The notes under the pieces are model-generated. The model was not told the origin of the DNA. It searched no databases and saw nothing but the letters and a program-made list of their open reading frames with translations. The position numbers were made by a program, and so were the translations under genes. Of a stretch of 64,000 nucleotides of DNA, positions 1-11,995 are shown piece by piece (within the stretch, counting starts at the first letter, position 1; each line of letters opens with the position of its first letter). Source of the DNA: Diplolepis rosae (lineage: Eukaryota; Arthropoda; Insecta; Hymenoptera; Diplolepididae). The stretch is taken from contig JAPYXD010000704.1 of the NCBI GenBank assembly GCA_030998225.1, positions 11,408,001 through 11,472,000 of the forward strand. The letters are read 5' to 3'.

Positions 1-254
1 GTAAAAAATTGCACTTGTATCTTTTATAGTACGTACATTAGATTCACTTTTTTGAATTTTAAAATATTTAAATGCAAATTATTGCGGAAGTTTTGCCTTC
101 ATTTTCTGTAATTTACTCGTATTTACTAATGCATCACATGTACATGCGAAAGTGCTTTTACCATTTTTAAAGGCATTTGGGAATATCAATCGACTTTTAT
201 TCTATCGTTGCATATGTCAACTTATCAGAAGTACAAAGGTTAAAATATCTATAT
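1..254. other. no gene seen
   Basis: AT-rich sequence. I see no open frame or repeat that I can support here. Confidence 0.5.
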
Positions 255-690
255 TCGGGGGAAATATTCTCTACAACTTAACCGTTTCCAATTTTTGAAA
301 ATGAATCAATTATTATCAAATACAGCAATTTGTTTAGAAAAATTTTGTTTTGGAAAATTGATTTTTAATGATTTCATCCATCAAAGAATTTATTTTCAAA
401 AATTGGAAACGGTTAAGTTGTAGAGAATATTTTCCCCGAAAAAATAAGCTATGATTTAAGAAATTTCAATCATTTTTAAAAAATTGGTAAGAAGCGATAG
501 TAAGGAAAAATCCTACTACAAAAAACATTATTAAAAAATTATTTTTCGTAATTTTTAAATTTTTTTATTAAAAAGAGTGTCTTTCCTTACATATGACACG
601 GCTGATGATATAATTTCCAGTCTTTAAATCATAGAAAAACTTCTTTTTCCAGAGACTGATTTTTGGCACGACAACTACCTTAAGTAGCTA
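255..690. repeat. truncated foldback element
   Basis: Two arms mirror each other around about 350. The segment TCTCTACAACTTAACCG on the left returns as its reverse complement near 410-425. The right arm runs on to a CTACCTTAA end near 685, while the left arm is cut short. The same family is complete at 34406-35158 and half-present at 31882-32150. It is non-coding. Confidence 0.75.
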
Positions 691-864
691 GAATAAAAAA
701 AATATAACACAGTCCCTTACCAATGCTTATTAACTCGAATTTAATCTTCATGAAACTTTTCAAGATCCTTTATTGAATTTTATCGTAATAATTACTAAAC
801 TTTTAAAATCTAAGATTCACTTTTAAAATTACAAAACTTTTTCTATTTATGAATAATTCTTATA
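691..864. other. short gap, no gene
   Basis: AT-rich DNA between two repeats; nothing recognised. Confidence 0.4.
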
Positions 865-2645
865 CAGGGTGTCCCAGAACTCAAGGTACATATTAATATT
901 TTTGAATTCCAAAAATAAAATGGAATGAAATATTCTAATACAAAAAATTTGTGAAGTGTATAATTACTGAGTAATTAGTAATTAAAATTGACTAATCATA
1001 AAAATGCATTAAATAGACGACTGTTTATATGCTATCGCTGAGAGAGTGTGATAATGCAAGTTCAGATCGTATAATTTCCCCTCAGTTTATTTTTGTAAGA
1101 GGTATTGATTCTTTGGTGCAACTTCACACTTAAACGAGATTCAAAAATTAACAAGTATCTTTTTCGTAATTCTTAGTCAATGAGTCAAGATAGGTCGATG
1201 GCTCAGCTACCAGTGAATAAAGATGTACTCGTTATTCGAATTCTGCATAGTTATCACGAATTCAGTGGAATACCTTTCAACACGTTTGAATTAATTTAAA
1301 AACGTCCAAATACTTTTCAAGCTATGAAAATATGCAATAAATTGTTGAAATTGAAAAATTCATAAATCCTACAAATTCTTACGAATTTTGCTGAATCTGA
1401 GTAATTTCTTATAAAACTCTTTTTAATTTCTCATGATTCCAGGAAATAAATAAATAAATGATTTGAACCAAATCAAAGGAATCAAACTGATATTTTCCCA
1501 GTTCGGAAAATTGCTACTAATTATTAGACACTGTTTACTAAAACTTCAGTGAAATTTTCAGAATTGCTAAACCAAATACTGAAATTTCACTAATAATTAG
1601 TAGAAATTTTCACAAAAGTGAATTAGTGGCATCAGACTGTTGTCGTCGCGTCTTAACGACAAGCAGACAGAAGAAGTAGTAGCAGAAAGAAGTAATTTTT
1701 ATTGATATATCCCGAGCAGGATTGAATAAAAATCTGGTAAAGAGAAGTGCTTCGTTTGAAAGCACGTTGACTTCTCTTTTTCAAAGCAATTTGTCTTGAT
1801 TTTTCTTCAATTCACTGATTGTTTTACAATACGAAAAATGTGTTGGTTAGTGCAAAATCGTGCGTGGCGACAGACAGGAGTTGCTACTAAGCAGCGAAAC
1901 AAATTCACGCCCGCTCTACTAGGACATTGAAAACAGAAACTCCTTTTTCATCAACTTCGTTGCCCTGAGAGTGGTAGAAATTAAAACAAAAACCATCGGC
2001 AATGTACCTTAGTATCGTTTCATTGATTTGTTTTGATTTATAATTATAACTTGTACAGTCATTATAAACTTGTTGCTCAGTAAATATTAAATAAATAAGT
2101 TTTCTAAAAAAATCAAAATTGCTAGTGTCTCGAATTTTGTTGTCTGTTCTTATGCCAAATTTAAGAATATGATAAATAAATATATTTAAAAGCTGGCATC
2201 ACGGTGATAAAGTGGTTTCTACAGAACTCGAGAGAATTCTGCGGATTACCAAGGATTCAGGAGAATTGTACAAAATTCAAAAACGCATACATTTTAAGTA
2301 AGGTAATTAACTCATCAAGCAATGTTTTCTAATTTGGTAGCTACGAAAAAGATACTTGTTAATTTTTGAATCTCGTTTAAGTGTGAAGTTGCACCAAAGA
2401 ATCAATACCTCTTACAAAAATAAACTGAGGGGAAATTATACGATCTGAACTTGCATTCTCACACTCTCTCAGCGATAGCATATAAACAGTCGTCTATCTA
2501 ACGCATTTTTATGATTGGTCAATTTTAATTGCTAATTACTCAGTAATTATACACTTCACAAATTTTTTGTATTAGAATATTTCATTCCATTTTATTTTTG
2601 GAATTCAAAAATATTAATATGTACCTTGAGTTCTGGGACACCCTG
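865..2645. mobile_element. TIR element with 306-bp inverted arms
   Basis: The ends read CAGGGTGTCCCAGAACTC and its complement, each flanked by TA (863-864 and 2646-2647). That fits a TA target-site duplication. Arms 865-1171 and about 2340-2645 are inverted copies with only a few mismatches, so the insertion is fairly young or the arms have been homogenised. The interior of about 1.17 kb shows no transposase frame and holds a small palindromic stretch at 1500-1620. I infer a non-autonomous foldback-type DNA transposon; the superfamily is not determined. Confidence 0.85.
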
Positions 2646-2917
2646 TATATATAAAATTTCTCAAATTATATAAAACTCTTCAGTGGTGTCTTGTATGCAC
2701 AAGTCTTTTAATTAACTTTTTGTCAGTGTAATGGGGAGCCAAATAATTTCTATATGAAAGCATAGATAAAAGTTTCTAGATTTACAGCAAAACCAGTAAA
2801 CTTTTTGCTAATAAAATATACTTCTTACGGAATTAGACAATAAAAGAAAAAATATTTTTTCGGGAAAGCTTCGCACAAAAAAAAATTTAGTTTAATGTAT
2901 TATTTCGAAATGTATAA

Positions 2918-3054
2918 TATGCCACTCCTACTTTATTAGTTAGCACAACCACTTTTCTATTTGCTTTTACTACAAGCGTTCTTGTAATAACAATACAGAT
3001 AGTAAAATCAACAAAGAGAATAGTTGTGCTAACTAATAAAGTAGCAGTGGCATA
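2918..3054. repeat. hairpin MITE
   Basis: A near-perfect inverted repeat: ACTTTATTAGTTAGCACAAC at 2931-2950 and its complement near 3021-3045. The open frame crossing it on the minus strand results from the palindrome. The core CAGATAGTAA(A/C)ATCAAC recurs at 25913-26100, so the two belong to related elements. Confidence 0.7.
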
Positions 3055-3517
3055 TCTTGCAAACCAAAATAATTGGCTCAACTAAGCATTTGTTGGAGCA
3101 GTATCGATTTTCATTTATAAAAAGTAATTTGAAAAATAATCGATGTAAAACCGTCGACCTATTTTCAACATCCTTCTGACAGTTGGTGCTATTTTGGAAA
3201 TAGTTTTTTGTGAATAATTTTTTTAGGCATAGGCCATAAGGATATCTTCAAATAAGTATTTTTAAACAAGGGTTAAAATAATTGCAGCCTTTTAGAAAAT
3301 AACTGAGTGATTTAAGATCAAGGCGCGAATGATGTTAAAAAAATAGGTTTGAAAAACTAGGCCTAAAAAATTCTTGACGGCAGATTTAATTTTTTTTAGG
3401 GTTGTTGATAACGAATATACTAATCATTTTGCAATTTCGTTTCTGGTTTATTTGCAGTCGTCAAAGAGTTGTAACTTTAATTGATTTTTAGTGTTAAAAG
3501 AAAATATTTTCACGTAC
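3055..3517. other. probable receptor intron sequence
   Basis: AT-rich sequence after the donor of the TM5 exon (reading on the minus strand). No TM6-TM7 exon is seen between here and position 1, so the 3' end of the receptor gene should lie outside the window. Confidence 0.45.
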
Positions 3518-3824
3518 CTATCAGTTCCAGAACTTCCACCAGATGTACGCCAAAAGTGTTTGGAAGAAAGGGTGGATGACCTCGAAGGCATGGTGTTTCT
3601 AGTGGAAGCGTATCTACCACCAAGTCTTCGAAATTGATCGCTTTCCGGATGCTCAGCGACGAAACGAGCTTTCTTCCGGAGTAACTGCACCGTAAGGACA
3701 TAAGTGGTCACCATGACTATCATGGGTATGTAAAAGGCTATCAACGAGCCAAAAACAAAGAAGGCTCTGTTATTAATTACGCAGATATGTGGTCCTGGCA
3801 TGATGTTAGTGGGGTTGATCAAAC
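3518..3824 (-). CDS. 5-HT2A: 5-HT2-type serotonin receptor, exon for ECL2, TM5 and start of loop 3
   Basis: This exon of a class A amine GPCR is read on the minus strand. The acceptor TTGTTGTAG precedes 3824 and the donor GTACGTG follows 3518. The exon opens with two bases that complete a glycine codon begun in the exon at 13562, giving ...ITVLG|LINPTNIMPG, as expected for the TM4-ECL2 junction of insect 5-HT2 receptors. It encodes the ECL2 cysteine (HICVINN), then TM5 (FGSLIAFYIPMIVMVTTY, with the conserved Pro and Tyr). The basic start of loop 3 follows (LLRKKARFVAEHPES, RRLGGR) and then a Ser/Thr-rich stretch. The known role of the family is Gq-coupled serotonin signalling at the plasma membrane. 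The frame stays open past the donor, but that extension is intronic. Subtype 2A versus 2B is my judgement. Confidence 0.82.
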
Positions 3825-3984
3825 CTACAACAATTTCATCGTTTATGTTTTTTTTTAATAAAAAATTAAGAGTAAAATAAAACTGTACATTTCGATAGTT
3901 GATTTAATTCGATCACCAAGATTAGGGATGTAAATTATACAACTAGAAGGTTAGAAATTTTGTTAATATTAATCTACTAGAATA

Positions 3985-4238
3985 CACTGTTAGAAATATT
4001 CAAAAATTTACGAAATTTTAAGTCACAAATGTACCAGAAAATTATATAAAATGTACAACACTTTTAAGAAAACGTATTTTAAATTTTCTAAAAATTGACT
4101 GGAATTTTTCTTCAAATTGCGAAAATGTATTCAATTTTGCTAAATATATCTTAAAATTACGAAACTTGAACAGAGTTTTCAGTTAGATGTAACTGTATAA
4201 AGTTTCAGTTACCTGAGGCGTGAAATTGATTAATTGTA
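3985..4238. repeat. 5' part of a CACTGTTAGAAAT-type element
   Basis: It begins TA|CACTGTTAGAAAT, like the element at 49712-50456, and shares with it a stretch reading GTTTCAGTTACCT. It is cut off by the mariner inserted at 4239, and no right end is seen. Confidence 0.5.
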
Positions 4239-5194
4239 TTGGATCTATAACTTAATTCGTGCGGTTTGCTAAGAGAAGGCGTAACTTGATTATTAATCCA
4301 TCGTTCCAATATTCCGAACATGCGTTGGAAAGCTACTGTCATTGTGCGTCTTTTTCAGTACATGTCATTCATTTGAAGCGTAAACAACAATAATTTCTTT
4401 TCACTCAAATATGTCGAACTTTGTGCCTGAAAAAGTGTTTTTGCAGGGAGTTGTTCTTCATTACTTTCATATGAAGAAAACTGCTGCCAAAAGTCATTGT
4501 ATTTTGGTGGGAGTTTATGGTGAACATGCTCTAGCTGAGCGAAGGTGCCAAAAGTGGTTTGCACTATTCAAAAATGGTGATTTTGGCTTCGAAGACGAAG
4601 AACGTCTTGGGCAGCCAAAAAAGTTTGAAGATGAAGAACTGGAAGCATTACTCGATGAAGATTGTTGCCAAACACAAGAAGAGTTCGCAGAATCTTTGGG
4701 AGTCACTCAAGCAGCCTTTTCAAAACGATTAAAAGTAGCCAGATACATTCAAAAGCAAGGAAATTGGGTTCCACATGAACTCAAGCCGAGAGACGTTGAA
4801 AGGCGGTTTTGCATGTCCGAAATGCTGCTGGAACGCCACGAAAAGAAGTCATTTTTGCATCGGATTGTTACTGGTGATGAAAAATGGATCCATTACGACA
4901 ACCCCAAGCGCAAAAAATCATATGTGAACTACCATTTGTTCCGGTCGATGCAGAACGCCCTCACTGGAATACGGTTCACATCAGAACAGGGTATCAAAAA
5001 TTGGTTTGATTCATTCTTGACCGCCAAGCTGGCGCAGTCCTTTTGGGATAGAATCCACAAAATTGCCAGAAAGATGGGAAAAAGTCATAGCTTCAGATGC
5101 GTAATACTTTGAATAATACTATTGCATATGTTTTTCTTAAATAAACGTTCAAATTTTGAAAAAAAAAACCACAAAAATTAAGTTGTAGATCCAA
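4239..5194 (+). mobile_element. mariner element, internally deleted
   Basis: Terminal inverted repeats of about 28 bp begin TTGGATCTATAACTTAATT at the left and are mirrored at 5165-5194. TA flanks both ends (4237-4238, 5195-5196). The full length is 956 bp against roughly 1.3 kb for intact mariners. The element lies in the 9.7 kb intron between the receptor exons. Confidence 0.92.
4411..5112 (+). pseudogene. mariner transposase, catalytic core deleted
   Basis: The frame is open for 233 codons. Residues 1-130 carry the two helix-turn-helix regions and the linker WVPHEL. Residues 148-154 are VTGDEKW with the first catalytic Asp. The sequence then jumps from KRKKSYV directly to NYHLFRSM, losing about 100 residues with the second Asp (HDN motif), and the third Asp of the usual SDYH is also gone. 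The C-terminus after about 205 is shifted out of the usual frame. It resembles the mauritiana/cecropia type. It cannot catalyse transposition but might still bind its ends. Confidence 0.88.
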
Positions 5195-5274
5195 TAAATA
5201 CTTTTCGGACATGGTGAATTCAACATAATATAGAAGTGGTAATAGATTTAAAAAAAGAAAATAATTAGGATAGA
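5195..5274. other. spacer between two mariners
   Basis: A short AT-rich stretch; nothing recognised. Confidence 0.4.
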
Positions 5275-6551
5275 TAAAAGATTCCTCAATAAGTTTGTAG
5301 GATGACATATAGATGGCGCCACTATTGACAAATCCATATGATTTTTAGGAAGCACCAACTTTCAAACGATACGTGTCAAAATTTCATGACAATCTGACGT
5401 TTAGTTCACAAGATACAGTGGTTTTATAGAGGGCACTTTTGTAATTTTCATAACAATGGAAAAATCTGAATTTGGTTTGTTGATAAAGCATTGCTTTTTG
5501 ATGGGAAAGAATACCGTTCAAGCAAAGCAATGGCCTGACAAGTGTTATCCGGACTTTTCTCTATCGAGACAAATGCTAGAGAAGTGGTTTGCTGATTTTA
5601 ACCGCGGCCGTACAAACACCGTTGATGCTGAACGCTCTGGTCACCCGAATTCGGCCGTTGTTCCAGAAAATATAAAAAAAGCCCACAAAATGGTTTTGGC
5701 CAATCAGAAATTGAAGTTTTGTGAGATAACTGAGACCGTAAAGATATCAGATGGCAGTGTATTCACCATTTTGCATAAAAATTTAAGCCTGAGAAAGCTC
5801 TGTTCGAAATGGGTACCGCGTTTGCTCACAGTCGATCAAAAACAACATCGCGTCGACGATTCAGAGCGCTGTTTGGAGCTGTTCAAGCGAGGTAGAAAGG
5901 ATTTTCTGCGTCGGTATTTGACAATGGATGAAACATGGATCCACCACTACACTCCAGAGTCAAATCGGCAGTCAGCTGAGTGGACAGCAAAGGGTGAAAA
6001 CTGTCCAAAGCGACCAAAAACGCAAATGTCAGCTGGTAAGGTTTTGGCCTTCGTATTTTGGGATGCGCATGGTGTTTTATTCATCAATAACCTTGAGGAA
6101 AGGAAGAACTATCAATAGAAAAAATTATATGGCATTATTGGTGCGTTTGGAAGAAGAAATTGCGAAAAAACGACCCCAAATGAAAAAGAAATAAGTGCTC
6201 TTTCACCAAGACAATGCACCTTGTCCCAAGACGATCGCAACAATAGCAAAATTGCACGAATTCACCGTATTCTCCGGATCTGGCTCCCAGCGAATACTAC
6301 CTGTTTGCAGACCTAACAAGAATGATCCAGGGAAAGAGATTTGGCTCCAATGAAGAAGTGATTACCGGAACTGAAGCGTATTTTGAGGCCAAAGATAAGT
6401 CATTGTACAAAAAAGGCATCGAAATGTTATAGAGAAGCGCTGGAACAAAAGTATCAATCTTGAAGGAGACTATGTTGATGAATAAAGTCGAATTTTGCCT
6501 CAAAGTTGTTGTCTTATTAGTCATCCTACGAACTTATTAAGTGATGAGTTA
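5275..6551 (+). mobile_element. mariner element, near full length, decayed
   Basis: The left end is near 5284 (CTCAATAAGTTTGTAGGATG) and the right end near 6520-6551 is its complement followed by GTGATGAGTTAG. The same family sits at 15493-17722 and 53858-55645. The size is about normal for mariner. The outermost left bases are degenerate, so the exact left boundary is approximate. Confidence 0.85.
5456..6484 (+). pseudogene. mariner transposase with frameshifts
   Basis: An ATG at 5456 opens a frame of 220 codons with an N-terminal HTH (KHCFLMGKNTVQAKQW), a second HTH (KISDGSVFTILHK), WVPRLL and the first catalytic motif TMDETWIHH. The frame breaks near 6100. A second frame carries INRKNYMALLVRL to 6194 and ends at a stop just before the HQDNAP motif (about 6207). 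A third carries a motif reading LAPSEYYLF, where relatives have SDYW; the third acidic residue is therefore Glu. A late stop follows near 6430. At least three disruptions make it non-functional. Confidence 0.85.
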
Positions 6552-7554
6552 GATAATTTTTCTGGATAATATAGTGATATTGAATTGATATTCAAGGAGT
6601 AGGCTCATATAAAATATATAGGACAAGGGAAGACATCCCGATAACATAAAACTCCCCTTAAATATGACACTCAATGTCTATCTACGTTGGACTCAAAGTG
6701 CCCAATATAACATTTTGCTTTTATAAACGAGCGACATCTGGGGTGACTCGTTCGAAAAAAAACGCGCGCGATTATGAAAAATTCAGAAACAGAGCTCACG
6801 AAAAAGTCGCCTGAGAATAAAAGATCCGACACGCACGCCGGCCGGAACCAACAGTAGTGACAATAAACATCAAACAGCCAAAATCAAGCACAAATGTCCA
6901 CAAAAAGTAATAGACAAAAGCCACGCTGCATCGCGCAAAAAGGACCCCTGCGACTCGCGGGGTTATTCGAAACAAGACGCGCACTCGGAAAGCACAGGAA
7001 AAAACCACAAGGACAGGACACGTGTGAGCGGGGCCAAAGCCAAAGGCCGAATATATAAAGAGTCAAAGTAGTCGGCATCGGTAAAGAAACTATGATAACA
7101 CGGAGATGTAACTGGTATGGGGACATCTGGTAAAACAAAATTACATAGCTATACGAAAACAGGGGAAGTAATTGGCCAATCAGAATTCGTCGCTAAAAAC
7201 AACTGATTGCGGACTACTGAAGTGTCATGAAAACTTTCTTAATAGCTGTCACACATCAAATAAAAAAATCATCATGAATAGTGCGTCCAAACTGATCAAA
7301 TCTAACACTACAAAGACTATATTGCTAAATCATTTTTGTAATTTATGAAAATAATTACTCTGGATATACGAATAGGAATATTAAATGTTTGGAGAGGACG
7401 GAAATGGGTAAAGGTGAAATTCCTATGAAGCTAAATGTGATCCACGGCCATTACGAATCTAAGTTCAGATTATAAAAATTCAAGAAAATTCAAGACGTCG
7501 AATAAAAATACTGGAAGAATTATTCACTTCTATGGAAAATGTTATGTTAGCCTT
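6552..7554. other. gap with a GC-richer block, no gene recognised
   Basis: Positions 6740-7140 are clearly less AT-rich than their surroundings and have short open frames on the minus strand, but none of the frames resembles a protein family I know. It may be the remnant of a retroelement leader or an old gene fragment. No intron or promoter signal decided the matter. Confidence 0.35.
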
Positions 7555-8015
7555 CTCTGGCTGGATAACCTTTAATATTGCTTTTATTGGTTGAGTAACC
7601 TTAAATATTGTCTTCAATGGCTAGATAACCTTTTGGCATTGCCTTAAATGTCTGTATAACCTTTTTATCTTCATTTAATGGGTGGATAACATTTAATCTT
7701 ACTTTCATTGGTCGGATAAGCTTATGATCTTGCCTTCAACGGCTGGACAACCTTTTTATATTGCGTTCGCTAACTGGATAACCTTTTGATCTTGCCTTCA
7801 GAGGCTGTATAACCTTTAATCTTGACTTTACTAGCTGGTAACCGTTTGATCTTGCCTTAAATGGCTAGATAACCTTTTCATCTTATCTTATATGGATGAA
7901 TAAACTTTGATCTTGCCTTTAATACTTAGATAACCTTTTGACTTTCCCTTCACTGGCTGAATAACCTTTAAATTTGCCTTTAATGGTTGGATAATCTTAA
8001 ATCTTGCCTTCACTG
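7555..8015. repeat. 30/31-bp minisatellite
   Basis: About 15 imperfect units share a core GGCTGGATAACCTTT followed by ATCTTGCCTTCA. The end of the GGATAACC motif falls at 7570, 7600, 7630, 7661, 7691, 7721, 7752, 7783, 7814 and so on, a period of 30-31 bp. Units differ by many substitutions. It is non-coding. Confidence 0.92.
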
Positions 8016-8739
8016 TTTGCTCTCTTCTTAATGTTGTTTACAATTATTATTGAATACCTCTTCTCAAGCCTACTTCTACCAAGACAGAACGTAGCATAAT
8101 AAAGGAAATAAATTAGTGAAACTAAAACAACGTTATAATGACAAATTTCTGATTCATCAGCATTAAAAAATTATTATTTTTAAGAGTTTATCACACAAAG
8201 GGAGTTAATTACTTACTTTAAACGGATTTTGCATGAATTTACGTGAATTCCATTTGCAATGTTTACGCATCATCTAATCGTGAATAGATAAGTATTGGAG
8301 TTAAATAATGTTATGAGATCATACGTACTGCGTGTATTATCTCTCAAAGGTAATTGCATAAATGCTTCAAATACGTGCTATCCAATTCATCATTTGCTTT
8401 GTTCAAGTATTGCGTGGCAACTGACTCGGTCGCATATTTGGCAAATAGCATTTACATATATACAGAATCTATATTCGAGGTTCTCACGTGAAATTAGACC
8501 ACTCCGGAAATGTTTCATTAATACTTATTCTAATTATAAAAGGTTCGCTTTCTAAGCATAGTTTATAATAACAGAGGATGAAAAATAACCATGATCTCTT
8601 AGTTACACTCTAATAATTAGAAGCACTGCAGTGATACAGCTAGGTTATTCACCCTAATTTTAAAAACTGAAAGATTTCATAGAAATTTCAGACAAGAGTC
8701 AATTACTTTGCGACACATTTGAAAGAGTGAAAGGGCAAA
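8016..8739. other. gap, no gene
   Basis: AT-rich. The motif TTAGTTACACTCTAATAATT near 8600 resembles one near 28040. Short frames here lack any family resemblance. Confidence 0.35.
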
Positions 8740-9559
8740 GTATAAATCATGCCCGGTGGAGTCACCCGCAGAGCCATAAGCCAATACCAAATCATGCCCA
8801 CCGCCCTGAAAAATTTCCCCAGCTTACATACAATATCGTTATCAGGATTAAAAACTAAATTCCTCTAGTCGATCCGATCGGGGGGAATAGAGAGGAAACG
8901 TGCCGCAAGAAAACCAAAGAAACTAGGTCAGCGCAGCACCACACCCGCAACCAGGCTCCAACTCACCACCCATCTTCGTAAAATGATCCCCCGTGCAAAC
9001 GTGAGAAGACCACAATCTAGTGACAAGGTTAATGGAAAGGCGCGAAGCCTGCAAACCCTTAAACCTAAGACGGCGCGTCCTGTACGAAACCCTCGCGAAA
9101 TAACCGTTGAGATGGTGACAGCCATCCGAGTGAGGCCAGAGCGCACGAGCATAGGGCGAGATAATTTATCAGTCAAGGCCATAATCGCCAACTTAGAGCC
9201 AGTGTTAAACTTGCACAAACCTTTAAAATGTTTGGTTATTAACTGTTCTTTTGTTTGTGCAAGTAAGTGTTCAACTGTCCAGGGTTAATAACATTCAATC
9301 ACCTAGTTAAATTAATAAAATCAAATAACATTTATTTACTTAAAGGTGTTATACAATTAATTGTCTACATGACTTATATTCAAAGGAGTGCCGTGGAGAA
9401 ACTAACTTCTGTCCCAGCCTTGAATCTCTCAAGTCCCTCTACCCTTGGTTGTCCCCCCACCTCACCTTTGTTGCCACTAACCCCATTGCCGTGTCAAGAT
9501 ACAAAGTTTGGCAACATTGGCAATTACCTGATGGACCTACCAAACTATGGTGACAATTA
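8740..9559. other. GC-richer tract, possible LINE 3' region
   Basis: It lies directly downstream (minus strand) of the LINE remnant at 9560-10700 and shares its higher GC content. Short open frames occur on both strands around 8930-9290, but I recognise no domain. I infer that it belongs to the same retroelement; another unrelated repeat is possible. Confidence 0.3.
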
Positions 9560-10700
9560 AGTATACACGGCGCCGATGAGGACAGTTTCAGGGGTTTATG
9601 ATGGCAAGCAGACCCGTTGCAAATGCTACTTTACAATGTTCAACTTTCGCTGCTAGGATGGAAGGTACTACAGCCCATAAAGTGGGAAAAACCGAATGTA
9701 TATTTCTAATAGGGCTCTTGGAAATGTCATGAGAGAATACAAACTCCTTCTTCTGTCCAACGTCTGGACAGTCAGTGAAGACTGCCGTTCTGTTGAGTCT
9801 TTTTTTAAAAATATACTTTAGAGCACAAAGGATGCCATACAGTTCTGAAGTAGTAGAAAAGGCCCAGTCCTGGATGCGTATACTAAAGCGGTAGCCCTAA
9901 GGGGAATCAGAGGCCCCACATCCCACTCTCTGGGTTGCAGGGACGACAGGGCCATCCGTAAATACAAACGTGCAATTCAGCAAAACCTCCGCAAGTATTA
10001 CACCAAGACACGCCACAGGGTCTTCAGCGCCGATAACAGTCAGACCTAAATCCGGATACAAATTTCCTAGAAGCCCGCACCTAGAAGGATTTACTCTGAA
10101 TGTCTTAGGCTAGGATGTTTCAGAAAGCAGCTCGATCTTCGGAATAAGTTGGTTATTCCTCCATAGTAGATTGCGTGTCATGAAATTATTAGCCCAAAGG
10201 GATCTCCGCAGGCTCAAGGGGGGCTCATTGGCGTCCGAAAATAGCACAGGGATCGGAGTCGCACACATACAGCCCAGTCTCCCTGAGAGCCACATACTGC
10301 GCCCTATCAAGGACTCACAAGGCCGAACTACTCGCACCAGCGAAAAACATAGCACCCTATACCAAAATGGCGCGGATAAGACTCCAATAAGCCACCAGCA
10401 AGAGAGACGGATCAGCCCCCCAAGAAACCTTATCTATCACCCTGAGAACATTAGTGGCTCTGATGGCTTGATCAGCAATGTAGTTGATGTGTGGGGGCAA
10501 TATGAGGCGGGAGTCCAGATTGATCGCTAGATATTTGATGGGATCCTCCCCATACAGACGCACGAACGTCCAAAGGAAAAAATTCGTTGACGCGCCGAAG
10601 GTGGTGGTTGAATAGCGCGATGGACCTCCGCCTATTGCAATTGGCTGATTTTGGTTTGATTTTGGGATTGGGCATACATCTGGCAACCCTGAGGACCGAC
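9560..10700 (-). pseudogene. non-LTR retrotransposon ORF2 remnant (RT end and RNase H)
   Basis: On the minus strand, 10686-10357 encodes the RT thumb region: a YLAINLDSRL block, then VLRVIDKVSWGADPSLLL and YWSLIRAILV. After an in-frame stop comes the motif ANEPPLSLRRSLWANNF (about 10240-10190). Further on, an RNase H-like stretch reads ELYGILCALKYI and AVFTDCPDV (about 9860-9760). This order, RT then RNase H, is that of I/Loa/R1-group LINEs. Several stops and frameshifts, and loss of the 5' part of RT, show it is dead. The fragment is 5'-truncated, as is usual for LINE copies. Confidence 0.8.
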
Positions 10701-11625
10701 ACCTTCACCTTTTGCAGAGGAGAGATTTGATTTTTACTTCGATCCCTCAGGTCGCGATTTGTTAAGTCATATCTTCGCTTTTCTTCTTGTCATTTCCTTG
10801 TGAAATAGAAGACAAGCTTAAAACTCGTTAATTGCGTGACTGTTGCGATTTTGTATCGGATTAAGTCTTAAGTAATTCGCAACTAAACAAAACTGTAATG
10901 TTTGATTACTGGTGTAATGTATGATTCTAAATTTTCCCACCATTCCATTATAGATCCAGGCTTACTGTTTGAACAATGAAAACGCAGCAACGACCCCACT
11001 ATCTCTTAAAAAGGTTGTCATCCCTGCCTGGGACGTGACAATATCGATACGCGGCGTCAGTCAACTCCGCACAGTGGTCCGAAACAGGAATTTATTACTG
11101 AAATTTACAGCCTTCAATTTTCGTCCGATTTACATTTTTTTTTTAATTAAAATTTAATAATTTTTTGAGAGATCTGTGAGATGCGATATCTAAAATAGTC
11201 TTTGTTTATTTATTTAACGCAAAGTGTGAAAAGAGCAATTTTTCAGTTTTTTTTTTCTCTTCAGAAATGATTGTAAAATATCATAAAACGTCTTAAATCC
11301 ATGCGGGGGCATTTCCAGGATACAAATAATTTGCAGGATAATCAACTCAATTTTTAAAAACAAATTGAGTCAAGAAATAAACGAAGAAGTGGTTTGATAA
11401 GCAGGAATAAAATTTTTCGGACTAAAATTGCTATTTTTTATCTGTGGCACAACTTTGAAATGGTAAAAATGTATAAATATATACAGTTATTATTGTTATA
11501 AACAATTATCATACAATAATTATGTATTTTCAGTTTCTTTTGCAAATTTAACCCATTTTTCAGTTCCATTGCTGAATATACTCATAGAAGTTGCAAATTT
11601 TCATTATCAGTTGTCAAAATATGAT
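10701..11625. other. gap, no gene
   Basis: AT-rich DNA of the receptor intron; no domain or repeat that I can name. Confidence 0.4.
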
Positions 11626-11995
11626 AACGATTATTTTTATAAACAGATTGGATCAACAAAAGAAAGATTTTGGCATTTTCACTCCGAATCTTTCATTTTT
11701 TTTTACACAAGTCAGCCTCCAAATGCGTTGCCTGAGGGGTCTATAATTATATAAAATTGATGAGCAATAATGATTGTGATTTTTTATAAACAAACTGGAT
11801 AAAAATAAGAAAAATTTTGGCATTTTCGTGCAGAATCTTTAGTTTTTTTTACGCAAGTCATCCTCAAAATGCGTTACTACAGAACATTGTTAGTTAATAA
11901 CAGTTACCATGATTATAAATCAATAATATATAAAATTGCACATTTTCATGTTTGGAATTTAAATTCTTCACTTTTATAAACAAATATAATAAACA
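11626..11995. repeat. about 147-bp tandem duplication
   Basis: Two similar blocks, 11632-11731 and 11780-11877, each run from TTTTTATAAACA to AAATGCGTT, sharing GATTTTGGCATTTTC-like cores. A third, short partial unit begins near 11966. The open frame over the first block is a by-product. Confidence 0.65.

Noticed and set aside
2887..3081. 64-codon minus-strand frame with membrane-like residues
   Set aside because: It is the translation of a near-perfect DNA hairpin; both strands are open because of the symmetry.
7555..8015. Regular short repeats that might suggest a CRISPR array
   Set aside because: The units are contiguous with no unique spacers, the period is the repeat itself, and the context is an animal genome.
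8983..9288. 101-codon plus-strand frame rich in Arg/Lys
   Set aside because: It overlaps an equally long minus-strand frame in a GC-richer tract downstream of a LINE remnant; no domain is visible.
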